In this document: one piece after another, positions 8,245-18,563 of the stretch
How the letters are laid out: every line of letters starts with the position of its first letter
How positions within the stretch are numbered: position 1 is the stretch's first letter
Source: an uncultured Oscillospiraceae bacterium
GTDB taxonomy: Bacteria > Bacillota > Clostridia > Oscillospirales > Oscillospiraceae
NCBI GenBank assembly: GCA_947629775.1
Contig: CANRFA010000004.1
Location: 62,001-126,000, forward strand
Length of the DNA: 64,000 bases
Reading direction: 5' to 3'
Position numbers and translations under genes: made by a program
Notes under the pieces: generated by a model
Database searches by the model: none
What the model saw: the letters and a program-made list of their open reading frames with translations, nothing else
Told to the model about the DNA's origin: nothing

Positions 8245-9657
8245 CTAAAAGTCTCCTGCGGAAGGAGAAGCAGGACAGATGGTGATATGCCAGCAGTTCC
8301 CGCCGGAAGGGGGGAGAAAACCGGCATCCGGGCCCAGACCGGCTGCCGCCACCAGGGCGTCGCCACAGCAGAGCATGGGCAGGGCGCCGCGCAGGGATCT
8401 GGGTATCTTCAGGTCGATCATCAGTTTTTTGACCGTGCGGGAGGGTCGTCCGGGCCGTCGCAGCATATCCCCGGTTTTCCGGGATCGGACCTGCAGGCCG
8501 GAGAGGGTTCCGTCCAGCCAGAATTCCCAGGGGGTCTGGGGCTGCCCCCGGTAGACGGCCGGTTCCGCCCGCAGACGGAAAGGCCCCAGAGGCAGGGTTC
8601 CCGGCAGCGGCAGGGGCAGGGAAGGACAGTCCGGAGGATCCGGGTCCGGGGTCAGAATCAGGTCTCCGTATTCCCGGCGGGCCACCAGTCCGTAGGGCAG
8701 GTGGACGCGGGCGGAGGGATCCCCGCTGCGGCAGAGGGCGACCACGGATTCCAGATGGACGGCCGCGCAGTCCTGATCTCCGCCGTTCAGGCGGCCGATG
8801 AGGGCGCGGACCACGCGCACGGCCAGGGGATCCGGCGCCCGGGCGAGGACGGAGGCCTCCAGCCTCAGGCCGGATCCGAAAGGAACTGCCCGGTCGGCCT
8901 GCTCCGCCGCCTGGCGGATGAGCAGATCTTCGTCGGCGCGCAGGCGGGCGATGACGTCCACGCTGCGGCGGGTGAAGCCGGGAGCGAGCTGTTCCAGCAG
9001 GGGAACCGCCTGGTGGCGCAGGCGGTTGCGCAGACAGTTGTCCTCCTGGTTGGTGCTGTCCTCCACATGGGGGAGGGAGTACAGGCGAAGCCAGTCCTCA
9101 ATTTCGCTTCGGGGAATGGAGAGCATGGGCCGGATCAGATTTCCCCGCCGGGGCGGGATGCCGCCCAGTCCCCGCAGACCGGTGCCCCGCAGCAGGTGGA
9201 GCAGCAGGGTCTCCGCATTGTCATCCGCATTGTGGGCGGTGGCGATGAAGCCCGCGCCCAGGCGGCGGGCAGTCTCCTGGAGAAAGGCATAGCGCATTTC
9301 CCGGGCGGCCTCCTCCGTTCCCAGTCTGCGGCGCCGGGCCTCGGCGGCCACGTTGCCGGACCCGACCACCAGTTCCACCGGAGGAAGGCGCCGTTGTGGA
9401 GTTCCGTCTGCGGACACGATGGTCTCTTCCCCACAGTACCTGCGGACAAAGTCCCGGACGAACTGTTCGTCCCGGTCCGATTCCGCTCCCCGCAGGCGGT
9501 GGTTGTAGTGGGCGGCCACCAGGGTGAAGGGGCGTATGGCGCGCAGGCCGTTGAGCCGGTGGAGCAGATACACGGAGTCCGCGCCGCCGGAGACGGCGCA
9601 GAGAATGACGCAGTCGGGGGGAAGCCCGTCCGTCAGACGGATCAGGGTGTCCAGCAT
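8245..9657 (-). CDS. tilS: tRNA(Ile)-lysidine synthetase
   Basis: Modifies C34 of the CAU-anticodon tRNA-Ile to lysidine so that it reads AUA. The 470-residue protein opens with the PP-loop ATPase motif AVSGGADSVYLLHRL and contains the family signatures AAHYNHRLRG, ATAHNADDNAETLLLHLLRGTGLRGLGG (shown in part) and a C-terminal domain ending near GLGPDAGF. Its Shine-Dalgarno (AAGGAG) lies in the last codons of dnaB, so translation is probably coupled. Confidence 0.93.
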   Translation of the reverse strand: MLDTLIRLTDGLPPDCVILCAVSGGADSVYLLHRLNGLRAIRPFTLVAAHYNHRLRGAESDRDEQFVRDFVRRYCGEETIVSADGTPQRRLPPVELVVGSGNVAAEARRRRLGTEEAAREMRYAFLQETARRLGAGFIATAHNADDNAETLLLHLLRGTGLRGLGGIPPRRGNLIRPMLSIPRSEIEDWLRLYSLPHVEDSTNQEDNCLRNRLRHQAVPLLEQLAPGFTRRSVDVIARLRADEDLLIRQAAEQADRAVPFGSGLRLEASVLARAPDPLAVRVVRALIGRLNGGDQDCAAVHLESVVALCRSGDPSARVHLPYGLVARREYGDLILTPDPDPPDCPSLPLPLPGTLPLGPFRLRAEPAVYRGQPQTPWEFWLDGTLSGLQVRSRKTGDMLRRPGRPSRTVKKLMIDLKIPRSLRGALPMLCCGDALVAAAGLGPDAGFLPPSGGNCWHITICPASPSAGDF

Positions 9658-9662
9658 GGGCC

Positions 9663-11015
9663 TTACTCCTTATGCTGCCACTCCAGATTGCTGAAGGTCG
9701 TGTATTCGGGCAGCCACTGCAGTTCGATGGTGCGGGTCTCGCCGTGCCGGTTCTTGGCGATGATGCATTCCGCCGTGTTGGGGTTCTGGCTGTCCTTGTT
9801 GTAATAGCCGTCCCGATAGAGGAACATGACGATATCCGCATCCTGTTCGATGGCGCCGGATTCCCGCAGGTCCGAGAGCTGTGGGCGCTTGTCCTGGCGG
9901 CTCTCGTTGGCCCGGGAGAGCTGGCTGAGGCAGAGAACGGGAATGTCGAGATCCTTGGCCAGCAGCTTCAGGGAGCGGGAGATGTCCGAGACGATCTGCT
10001 GGCGGTTGTCCCCCGGGCGCACCTTGCCGCCGGCGGACTGCATCAGCTGCAGATAGTCGATGATGACCAGTCCCAGATTATCCATCCGCCGGCATTTGGC
10101 GGAGATGTCCGCCACCGTGACGGTGGAGTCGTCGTCGAGGAAGATGGAGGCCTGGTTCAGGGATTCCGCTGCCGCCAGGACCCGATCCCAGTCCTCCTGG
10201 GAGAGCTTGCCGGTGATCAGTTTCTTGTTGTCGATGAAGCATTCGTTGGAAATGAGGCGCATGGCCAGCTGTTCCCGGTTCATCTCCAGGGAGAAGAAGG
10301 CCACGTTCTTCCCCGACGTCTTGCCCGCGTGGAGCAGAATGTTCAGGGCCATGGAGGTCTTGCCCATGCCCGGGCGGGCCGCCAGCAGGATGAGATCCGA
10401 GCGGTTGAGGCCCGCGATGGCCCGGTCCAGTTCGGTGAGGCCGGTGGAGAGCCCTGGCTGAGGCGCGTCGCTTTTCGCCAGTTCGGCCAGCCGATCGTAG
10501 ACATCCAGCAGGACCGTACCCAGAGAAACCAGCCCCCGGTTCTGCCGCTGCCGGCGCAGGTCGTAGATGGACTTTTCCGCCATTTCCAGCAGATCCCTGC
10601 CGGTGTTTCCGGTGTCATGGGCATTGGTCAGAAGGGTTTCGGCGGTGACAGCGATGCGGCGCATCAGGGACCTGTCCAGCAGGATATCGATGTATTCGGA
10701 GACATTGGCCGCTGTGGGAGTGAAATCCATGAGCGAGGCCAGGTAGTTCCGGGTGGTATCTCCGTGGAAGACCCCATCCAGCTCAAGCCGGTTGATGAGG
10801 GTGATGAGATCCATCGGGCTGCCCTCGCTGAACAGGGTATAGATGGAGCCGTAGATCTCCCGATTGATAGGCACGTAGAAATCATCCACGCGGACATTCT
10901 CGACGACTTCGGGAAGGCAGTTAAAGTCAACGAGAATGGAGCCGAGGACGCCCTTCTCCGCATCCGCGGAATGGGGGAGCGACCGCTCCGGCGTTTCGGT
11001 TGCGTCGTTTGCCAT
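9663..11015 (-). CDS. dnaB: Replicative DNA helicase
   Basis: Hexameric helicase that unwinds DNA at the replication fork. At 450 residues it is the normal length. The N-terminal domain starts LPHSADAEKGVLGSIL. The RecA-like motor shows Walker A ARPGMGKTSMAL, the H1a-type FFSLEM, Walker B LVIIDYLQLM and the C-terminal SDLRESGAIEQDADIV motif. It sits 87 bases after rplI in the conserved gdpP-rplI-dnaB order. Confidence 0.97.
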   Translation of the reverse strand: MANDATETPERSLPHSADAEKGVLGSILVDFNCLPEVVENVRVDDFYVPINREIYGSIYTLFSEGSPMDLITLINRLELDGVFHGDTTRNYLASLMDFTPTAANVSEYIDILLDRSLMRRIAVTAETLLTNAHDTGNTGRDLLEMAEKSIYDLRRQRQNRGLVSLGTVLLDVYDRLAELAKSDAPQPGLSTGLTELDRAIAGLNRSDLILLAARPGMGKTSMALNILLHAGKTSGKNVAFFSLEMNREQLAMRLISNECFIDNKKLITGKLSQEDWDRVLAAAESLNQASIFLDDDSTVTVADISAKCRRMDNLGLVIIDYLQLMQSAGGKVRPGDNRQQIVSDISRSLKLLAKDLDIPVLCLSQLSRANESRQDKRPQLSDLRESGAIEQDADIVMFLYRDGYYNKDSQNPNTAECIIAKNRHGETRTIELQWLPEYTTFSNLEWQHKE

Positions 11016-11102
11016 TCGGGACCTCCTTTACAGAATGCTGGGCGGGCGGGATCCGGCCTTCGGGGACCAGGAATCCGCCCGTCCGGGCGAAGCGGGATGC
11101 TG

Positions 11103-11552
11103 TTATCTGGCCTCGACGACCAGGACGTTGAGGGTGCCGGTGATCTCGTAGCCCAGTCTGGCCTTGAGCGTATAGCTGCCGCAGGACTTGATGGGGTCGT
11201 CCAGCACCAGGCGGGTCTTGGGGATTTCGATGCCGTGCTGGGCCGCGAGGGCCTCGGAGATCTCCTTGGCGGTGACGGCGCCGAAGAGACGGCCGCCTTC
11301 GCCGGCCCGGGCGGCGACCTTGACCAGGATGCCCTCCAGCTTCTTCGCGGTTTCCTCTGCGTTGGCCTTTTCCGCGGCCTGCTGGGCCTTGCGGGCCTTC
11401 TCCTGCTGCTTCATGGTATTGAGGTTCTGGGCGGTTGCGATGACGGCCAGTTTCCGGGGGAGGAGGTAGTTGCGGGCGTAGCCGTCGGAGACATCCACCA
11501 TCTGGCCCTTTTTGCCCTGACCTTTGACGTCCTGTTGCAGGATAACTTTCAT
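11103..11552 (-). CDS. rplI: 50S ribosomal protein L9
   Basis: Component of the large subunit that binds 23S rRNA and limits frameshifting. The 149 residues begin MKVILQQDVKGQGKKGQ and include the GYARNYLLPRKLAV signature in the N domain. A long charged connecting helix and the C-terminal domain follow. Its position between gdpP and dnaB is the usual Firmicute arrangement. Confidence 0.97.
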   Translation of the reverse strand: MKVILQQDVKGQGKKGQMVDVSDGYARNYLLPRKLAVIATAQNLNTMKQQEKARKAQQAAEKANAEETAKKLEGILVKVAARAGEGGRLFGAVTAKEISEALAAQHGIEIPKTRLVLDDPIKSCGSYTLKARLGYEITGTLNVLVVEAR

Positions 11553-11626
11553 GATGTATCTGTCCTTTCTGTGGAGGGCGCGCTTCCGTGCGCCCGGAGA
11601 TGAGAGAAATCAGCGGTCCCGGCCTC

Positions 11627-13615
11627 TCAGGTATCCAGGTAGCGGTCGATGGCCCGCACCAGTTCCTGATACACTTCCTGGACCGGTTTGCCGGTGACCT
11701 GGCCGCCTGCGGCGGCGGCGTTTCCGCCTCCTCCGAGGGCCTCCAGAATCACCTGGACATTGACGCTTCCCTGGGAGCGTCCGGACATGTTGACCCGGTC
11801 GCCGTCCGTGGAGATGACGAAGGACGTGTCAATGCCGATGATATTCAGAAGCTCGTCGCAGGCCTGGGCGGCCGTGACCCGATCCGTGACCTGGTCGCTG
11901 ACCGCAATGGCGATGCCGTTGCGGTAGAGCTTCGCGGTCTGAATGAGGGAGTACTTGGCGATCGTGCCGGCCAGATCGTTCTGGTAGAGCTTCTTTACCT
12001 CGCCGGTGTCGGCGCCGGACCGGCGCAGGAAGGCGGCGGCCTCGAACGTGCGGCTGCCGGTGCGCATGGTGAAGTTCTTGGTGTCCAGCATGATGCCGGC
12101 CAGAAGGGCCTCGGCCTCCGCCCGCAGCAGCTGATTGGCCTCCATGGTATACTGGAGCAGTTCCGTCACGAGTTCGGAGGCGGAGGAGGCGTAGGGCTCG
12201 TGGTAGTTGAGGGCGGCGCCCTCAATGTAGGTGGCGGCCCGCCGGTGGTGGTCGATTACGGCGATGCGGTTGCAGGACTGGAGCAGTTCCTGGGCCTGCA
12301 CCTGCTCGGGCCGGTTGGTGTCCACCACTACGCAGAGAGAGCGGGAGTCCGCGATCAGCAGAGCCTCCTGGGCGGTGAGGAAGGAATCCTCGTACTCCGG
12401 AACCTTCGCGAGCTTCTCGTAGAGCGCTTTGGCGGGGGTGACGGTGTTCTCGCGGATGATGTGCGCCGGAGTGCCGTTCTTGCGGCAGAGGGCGCAGATG
12501 CCGGAGGCGGCGCCAACGGCGTCGTTGTCCGGCGCCCGGTGTCCCATGATGAACACGTGAGAGGAATCGGAGACCAGAGAGGAGAGGGCGTTGGCCATCA
12601 CGCGGCTTTTGACCTTGGTGCGCTTTTCCGTCTCTTTGGAGCGGCCGCCGTAGAATTCAAAGGTGAAGCGGTTGCGGATGACCGCCTGATCGCCGCCCCG
12701 GGAGAGCGCCATGTCCACGCTGAGCTCGGCGAAACTCAGCAGTTCCTGGAAGGAGCTCCCGTCCTTGCCGATGCCGATGGAGATGGTGGCCTCGATGCCG
12801 CTGGGATTGCGGACTTCCCGGATGCTGTTGAGGATGCTGAACTTCTCCTCCACGAACCGGGACAGATACTGCTCCTCGAAGAAGTAGAAGTAGCGCTCGC
12901 GCTCATAGCGGCGCAGGATGCCTCCGGTGTCCTGGACCCAGGCGTCCAGGCGGGAGTCGATTTCCGAGAGCAGCTGGGAGCGGGTGTTCTCCGTCAGATT
13001 CTTCATCAGATCCTCGTAGTTGTCCAGCAGCAGGACAGCGCAGACCGGTTTGGAGGCTTCCCAGGTCTCTTTTATGTGGCTGAGCTCCGTCACATCCACC
13101 CAGTAGGTGGCGGCCAGGAAGCTGCCGCTGCGGCCCTTTTCGCCGGTGCGGACCAGGTGGCCGAAGACCAGAAAGCGGCGGTCGGCGTACTCCACCTCGT
13201 CCGGACAGATCTCTTTTCCCTCTTTGAGCCAGCGGATGTCAAAGCCGGGAATCAGAGAGGAGAGCGTGGCGTCATAGAGATGCTCCCGCTGATGGGTAAG
13301 CTGCAGGAAGCGGTCGTTGGTCCAGATGATCTCGCCGCTTTCGGGGCGGAAAATGATCATGGGAAGGGGAGTGTTCGCGGCGCTGTCCTGAGAGGCGGCG
13401 TCCGCGGAGCCGGCCATGCTGTCCAGATAGCGGGACAGTTCCCGCTTCTGGCGGCGGGAGACGGTCCGGTTATAGGCGATCAGAACCACGACAACAGCCA
13501 GTTCGATCCCGGCCAGAGGCAGCGAAAAGAAGGCGGAGACCAGAGCGAAGAGGATCAGACAGACAAAGTAGAGCTGTACGCTTGGCTGAAGCAGACGGGA
13601 AAGCTTTCGGTTCAA
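11627..13615 (-). CDS. gdpP: Cyclic-di-AMP phosphodiesterase GdpP (YybT)
   Basis: Membrane enzyme that hydrolyses c-di-AMP, controlling osmotic and cell-wall homeostasis. The 662 residues include two N-terminal membrane segments (about 15-50), a PAS-like segment, a degenerate GGDEF domain, and DHH/DHHA1 phosphoesterase domains with GHRAPDNDAVGAA, VVDTNRPEQ, VIDHHRRA and the C-terminal GGGGNAAAAGGQ. The start codon is TTG at 13613-13615, supported by AAAGGAG nine bases upstream. It is the first gene of the gdpP-rplI-dnaB-tilS-hpt-ftsH operon. Confidence 0.93.
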   Translation of the reverse strand: MNRKLSRLLQPSVQLYFVCLILFALVSAFFSLPLAGIELAVVVVLIAYNRTVSRRQKRELSRYLDSMAGSADAASQDSAANTPLPMIIFRPESGEIIWTNDRFLQLTHQREHLYDATLSSLIPGFDIRWLKEGKEICPDEVEYADRRFLVFGHLVRTGEKGRSGSFLAATYWVDVTELSHIKETWEASKPVCAVLLLDNYEDLMKNLTENTRSQLLSEIDSRLDAWVQDTGGILRRYERERYFYFFEEQYLSRFVEEKFSILNSIREVRNPSGIEATISIGIGKDGSSFQELLSFAELSVDMALSRGGDQAVIRNRFTFEFYGGRSKETEKRTKVKSRVMANALSSLVSDSSHVFIMGHRAPDNDAVGAASGICALCRKNGTPAHIIRENTVTPAKALYEKLAKVPEYEDSFLTAQEALLIADSRSLCVVVDTNRPEQVQAQELLQSCNRIAVIDHHRRAATYIEGAALNYHEPYASSASELVTELLQYTMEANQLLRAEAEALLAGIMLDTKNFTMRTGSRTFEAAAFLRRSGADTGEVKKLYQNDLAGTIAKYSLIQTAKLYRNGIAIAVSDQVTDRVTAAQACDELLNIIGIDTSFVISTDGDRVNMSGRSQGSVNVQVILEALGGGGNAAAAGGQVTGKPVQEVYQELVRAIDRYLDT

Positions 13616-13719
13616 CCGGAACGTCTCCTTTCTTTCTGTACGGGGAAGTGAATCCGGACGGAGGCCGGCTGAAATCAGGCGCGGGCCGGCAGAAGCGCGG
13701 TGCGAAGCTGTCTCCGGGT

Positions 13720-13748
13720 ATTATAGCAGATGGTTTCCGTGAAAACAA
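13720..13748 (-). promoter_or_regulatory. Sigma-A promoter of the gdpP operon
   Basis: On the minus strand: TTGTTT (13743-13748), a 17-base spacer and a perfect TATAAT (13720-13725), about 100 bases before the gdpP start. Confidence 0.8.
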
Positions 13749-13856
13749 GAGGCCGGGGCGCTGAAGTGGGGCGGGAACCCCTGGAAAACCGGATCTCCGG
13801 GCCGGCCAGAAGGCCGGTCCGGAGTTCGAAGAAAGGGACGGAAAACGGAAATGGGA

Positions 13857-15347
<1,491 letters not shown>

Positions 15348-15477
15348 TGTCCCTTCTCCTTCCTGCCCCGCCGGGCCCCGGGCCCGGGCAGGGATGTGGT
15401 ATGATTCCCGGCCGCCGTGCGTCCGGCTGTCCTCCCTGGGGAGGGGCGCGCTCTGACCGGGCGGAGTCTTTGCCCTC

Positions 15478-15506
15478 ATTGTAGCACAGGGAGGACTGCC
15501 ATGCAA
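15478..15506 (-). promoter_or_regulatory. Sigma-A promoter of glpK
   Basis: On the minus strand: TTGCAT (15501-15506), a 17-base spacer and TACAAT (15478-15483). Confidence 0.75.
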
Positions 15507-15540
15507 GAATTGATTCAGAGTATAAATTAATTTGAGCCGA

Positions 15541-15569
15541 AACCCGGCGTCCGAAACGGACGCCGGGTT
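15541..15569 (-). terminator. Perfect hairpin at the end of a decayed minus-strand gene
   Basis: AACCCGGCGTCCG (15541-15553) pairs perfectly with 15557-15569 around a three-base loop. There is no strong T-tract on either side. It lies just after a minus-strand stop codon (15604-15606) and before the glpK promoter, so it was probably the terminator of the lost gene at 15.6 kb. Confidence 0.5.
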
Positions 15570-15603
15570 CCCTCCGGTCTCAGAAGGACCGGACGTCCCG
15601 GGT

Positions 15604-15666
15604 TCAGGAGCGGAGCTCGTGGATGGCCTTCGCCAGATCGTCGGCAATCTTTGCCCAGGCACGTTT
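15604..15666 (-). pseudogene. Possible C-terminal remnant of a lost gene
   Basis: On the minus strand this segment reads [19 protein letters not shown] and then RS-stop, a helix-like end that looks like real protein. The frame continues upstream to an ATG near 15768, but those residues look random. With the hairpin at 15541-15569 behind it, it resembles the surviving end of a degraded gene. The family is not recognisable. From about 15670 to 16020 I see no gene on either strand. Confidence 0.35.
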
Positions 15667-16021
15667 CAGAGCAGGTACCTTCGGAATGCGGCAGATCGAA
15701 ATCCTGCAGGCCGGCTCCAGGCTGCATTCAGAATAAAGTGTGGAGCTTCCACCTGCGGACGGCATTCAGGTCCCGGGGCCGGAGCGCAAGGAGGCCTTTG
15801 GCTGTCGGAAAACCGAAGAAAGGCTGCGGAGAGGTACGAAGTCCCCGGCACGGGGGTACGCTCCTTTGCTGATGAAGACTCATGGAGGCTTCAGGCATCT
15901 GATTCTGATCGGAAACCTGGACTCCTGCTGGATCTGACCGCATTCATCGGTTTGTTCATGTCTTCGGCGGTCAGCGGAACAGCCCCGCGCAGGTCTGACG
16001 CGCTGATGGTGAACCTGATAA

Positions 16022-16089
16022 GCAGACTTTGTCTGCAGACAGCGCTCCACCTGCAGGCATTGGACAAACCCTGTTTCATGTGGTATACT
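16022..16089 (+). promoter_or_regulatory. Promoter and candidate operator of the transketolase operon
   Basis: TGGACA (16061-16066), a 17-base spacer and TATACT (16084-16089) form a sigma-A promoter. Twenty-four bases upstream lies a perfect dyad GCAGAC-TTT-GTCTGC (16022-16036), a candidate repressor site. The ROK repressor encoded at the far end of the cluster is the obvious candidate to bind it; that link is inference. Confidence 0.55.
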
Positions 16090-16214
16090 GTTGCTGCCTT
16101 CGTTTTCTTCGGCGAGGTGATGGCTGTCGGGAACCACCCGGTACATCGGCATGGCCGCAGTCATCGCCGGGGCACCCTGGATCCGGACAACGTCAGGCCC
16201 TTTTTTGTCACAGC

Positions 16215-16562
16215 GCCGCGATTGCTCCCCGGTTTGCCGGCAGCGGGTTCTCCAAGGGTGTTCTGATCTGCGGTACCGGTACCGGCGCCGGCATGGTGAT
16301 CATGGCAACGGGTACAGGGTGTCTGCGCCTTGCCCTGCTCCGACTTCTGTGACACCCGCATGTGCCGCGCCATCAACGACGCCGGCATCATGACCATGGG
16401 CGGCTGGAGGATCGCTTCCGAACTCGGCATGGAGATGGTGGATACCTTCCTGTCCACCGGTTTCACCTGGAGCCCTGGCGCCAGGAGTTCCTGAAGGACG
16501 CCGGAGAGAAGGTTGCCGACCTGGAGAAGGAAATCTACGGCTTAGAACCGGAAAGGAAATGA
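16215..16562 (+). pseudogene. RpiB/LacA/LacB-family sugar-phosphate isomerase, frameshifted
   Basis: Three consecutive frames carry parts of one RpiB-type isomerase. First comes SKGVLICGTGTGAGMVIMA, the active-site GTG loop (16250-16310). After a shift, VQGVCALPCSDFCDTRMCR and NDAGIMTMGGWRIASELGME follow up to a TGA near 16492. After a second shift the tail runs PWRQEFLKDAGEKVADLEKE to the stop at 16560-16562. The N-terminal third is not recognisable. The family interconverts aldose and ketose phosphates; here it is broken. Its stop overlaps the first possible ATG of the transketolase gene, as in an operon whose first gene has decayed. Confidence 0.7.
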
Positions 16563-16570
16563 AAAGAGCC

Positions 16571-17404
16571 ATGAATGTAAAAGAAGTCAGGCTTTTCGCG
16601 AACGACATCCGTCGGGAGACCATCAAGTGCATCGGCCATCTCGGCGTAGGTCACATCGGCGGCGCTCTGTCCATTGTGGACGTACTGGCCGTTCTCTACA
16701 GCGGTACCATGAACATCGACCCCAGGGATCCCAAAAAGGACGATCGTGACTTCCTGGTCTGTTCCAAGGGACACGCGGGCCCGGCCGTGTATGCCACCCT
16801 CGCTCTGAAGGGATATTTCCCCATGGAGATGCTGCTCACGCTGAACCAGCTGGGCACCAACCTCCCCAGCCACTGCGACATGAACCGTACCCCCGGCATC
16901 GACATGACCACCGGCTCCCTGGGCCAGGGCGCCAGCACCGCCATGGGAATCGCCTGCGGCAACCGTCTCAAGGGCTATGATAACTACACCTATCTGATCC
17001 TGGGCGACGGCGAGATCAACGAAGGCCAGGTCTGGGAGGCCGCTCTCTTTGCCAACGCCAGGAAGCTGAGCCATGTGATCGCCTTCGTGGACCGCAACAG
17101 GCTGCAGCTGGACGGTCCCACGGATGATATCTGCCCCCTGCTGGACATCGCCGCCAAGTTCGAGAGCTTCGGCTGGTACGGCCAGAGCGTGGACGGCCAC
17201 GACGTGGAAGCCATCGCCAGGGCCATCAACAACGCCAAGGCGCAGGATAAGCCCTCCGTTATTGTGCTGAATACGATCAAGGGTAAGGGCTACAGAAAAA
17301 TCGAGGACCAGCCCAGCAACCACAACGCGACTATCTCCGCTGCGCAGATGGAGGAGGCCCTGGCCGATATCGCCGCCGAGCGGGCTGCCATCGAGGCCGA
17401 GTGA
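16571..17404 (+). CDS. Transketolase, N-terminal (ThDP-binding) subunit
   Basis: First half of a split transketolase, which moves two-carbon units between sugar phosphates. It has about 277 residues. The ThDP/metal motif is GDGEINEGQVWEAA to DRNRLQ, preceded by GHIGGALSIVDVLAVLY, CSKGHAGPAVYATL and GSLGQGASTAMGIA. ATG 16571 is preferred because ATG 16559 has its only Shine-Dalgarno (AAAGGA) directly abutting it; either is possible. The C-terminal subunit follows 24 bases later. Split pairs of this kind are often dedicated to a particular sugar pathway. Confidence 0.9.
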   Translation: MNVKEVRLFANDIRRETIKCIGHLGVGHIGGALSIVDVLAVLYSGTMNIDPRDPKKDDRDFLVCSKGHAGPAVYATLALKGYFPMEMLLTLNQLGTNLPSHCDMNRTPGIDMTTGSLGQGASTAMGIACGNRLKGYDNYTYLILGDGEINEGQVWEAALFANARKLSHVIAFVDRNRLQLDGPTDDICPLLDIAAKFESFGWYGQSVDGHDVEAIARAINNAKAQDKPSVIVLNTIKGKGYRKIEDQPSNHNATISAAQMEEALADIAAERAAIEAE

Positions 17405-17428
17405 GATTAAGATAAGGAGGAGAATACC

Positions 17429-18424
17429 ATGAGTGTGAAAGTTGCTGCCGGCTATCATAACTGCGGGATCGAGCCGAGAAAGGCATACTGCAATACCCTG
17501 ATCGATATGGCCAAAGAGGACAGCCGCGTCTGCGTGCTGGACGCCGACCTTATGAGCGCGTCCGGAACCAAGCCCTTCATGGCCGCCTTTCCCGAGCGCA
17601 CGTTTGACTGCGGCGTACAGGAGGCCAACATGATCGGCGTGGCCGGAGGTCTGTCCTCCCGGGGCTTCATTCCCTTCTGCCACACCTTCGGCACTTTCGC
17701 CACCCGCCGGGTCTGCGACCAGGTCTTCCTGGCCGGCACCTATGCCCGTCAGAATATCAAGATTGTGGGTTCCGACCCCGGTATCACCGCCGCCCTCAAC
17801 GGCGGGACCCACATGCCCCTCGAGGATCTGGGCATCATGACCTCCCTGGCCGGCATTACTGTCGTGGAGCCCTGCGACTCCGTGTCCGTCGCCAAGGTGA
17901 CGCGTCTGGCCAAGGAGACCTACGGCACCTGGTATATGCGGCTCGTGCGCAAGACGGCCGTACAGGTCTACGAGGAAGATACGGATGACTTCGTGCTGGG
18001 CAAGGCCAATCTGCTGCGGGATGGCAACGACGTCACCATCATCGCCATGGGTTACATGGTGTCCGAGTCCCTGAAGGCCGCCGACATGCTGGCGGAGGAA
18101 GGCGTCTCCGCCCGCGTGCTGGACATGTGGACCCTGAAGCCCCTGGATGAGGAGGCTGTGATCGCCGCTGCCCGGGAGACCGGCGCCATTGTTACCGCCG
18201 AGAACCACAACGTGTGGAACGGCCTGGGCTCCGCGGTCGCTTCCTGCCTGGCTCTGCACTGTCCCACCCCCATGGAGATGGTGGGCGTTCAGAACGAGTT
18301 CGGCGAGGTTGCCAAAACCCCCGCTCTGGCTCAGCGCTTCCACCTGACCGCCGAAGAGGTTGTGGCCAAGGCCCACCGCGTCATGCTCCGCAACCGGAAC
18401 GATGCGGCGGATGCCATCCACTGA
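17429..18424 (+). CDS. Transketolase, C-terminal subunit
   Basis: Second half of the split transketolase. The 331 residues combine the pyrimidine-binding domain (about 1-170: VLDADLMSASGT, FDCGVQEANMIGVAGGLSSRG, SDPGITAALNGGTHMPLEDLG) with the C-terminal domain (ARVLDMWTLKPLDEEAV, VTAENHNVWNGLGSAVA). Together with the preceding gene it makes one active ThDP site per dimer. A GGAGG Shine-Dalgarno precedes ATG 17429. It remains intact although the isomerase in front has decayed, so it is probably still used. Confidence 0.92.
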   Translation: MSVKVAAGYHNCGIEPRKAYCNTLIDMAKEDSRVCVLDADLMSASGTKPFMAAFPERTFDCGVQEANMIGVAGGLSSRGFIPFCHTFGTFATRRVCDQVFLAGTYARQNIKIVGSDPGITAALNGGTHMPLEDLGIMTSLAGITVVEPCDSVSVAKVTRLAKETYGTWYMRLVRKTAVQVYEEDTDDFVLGKANLLRDGNDVTIIAMGYMVSESLKAADMLAEEGVSARVLDMWTLKPLDEEAVIAAARETGAIVTAENHNVWNGLGSAVASCLALHCPTPMEMVGVQNEFGEVAKTPALAQRFHLTAEEVVAKAHRVMLRNRNDAADAIH

Positions 18425-18516
18425 GCTGCGTTCTTCCACCAGGGACGTCTGAAGCTTCCGGGGAAACGGAATACGCTTTGGGAATCCATGCGCTGCGCGA
18501 CCTCTGGAGATAACAG

Positions 18517-18556
18517 AAGGCCGGCGTCTGAGGAACAGCCTCAGATGCCGGCCTTT
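18517..18556 (+). terminator. Hairpin terminator between the transketolase operon and the ROK gene
   Basis: AAGGCCGGC, one mismatch, TCTGAGG, loop AACAG, then the complementary CCTCAGA and GCCGGCCTT. The stem is long and works for either strand, separating two converging genes. Confidence 0.75.
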
Positions 18557-18563
18557 ACGCGTT

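Noticed and set aside
15740..16020. Several 60-75 codon open frames on both strands
   Set aside because: They overlap one another, lack ribosome binding sites and read as low-information Arg/Pro/Gly-rich sequence.
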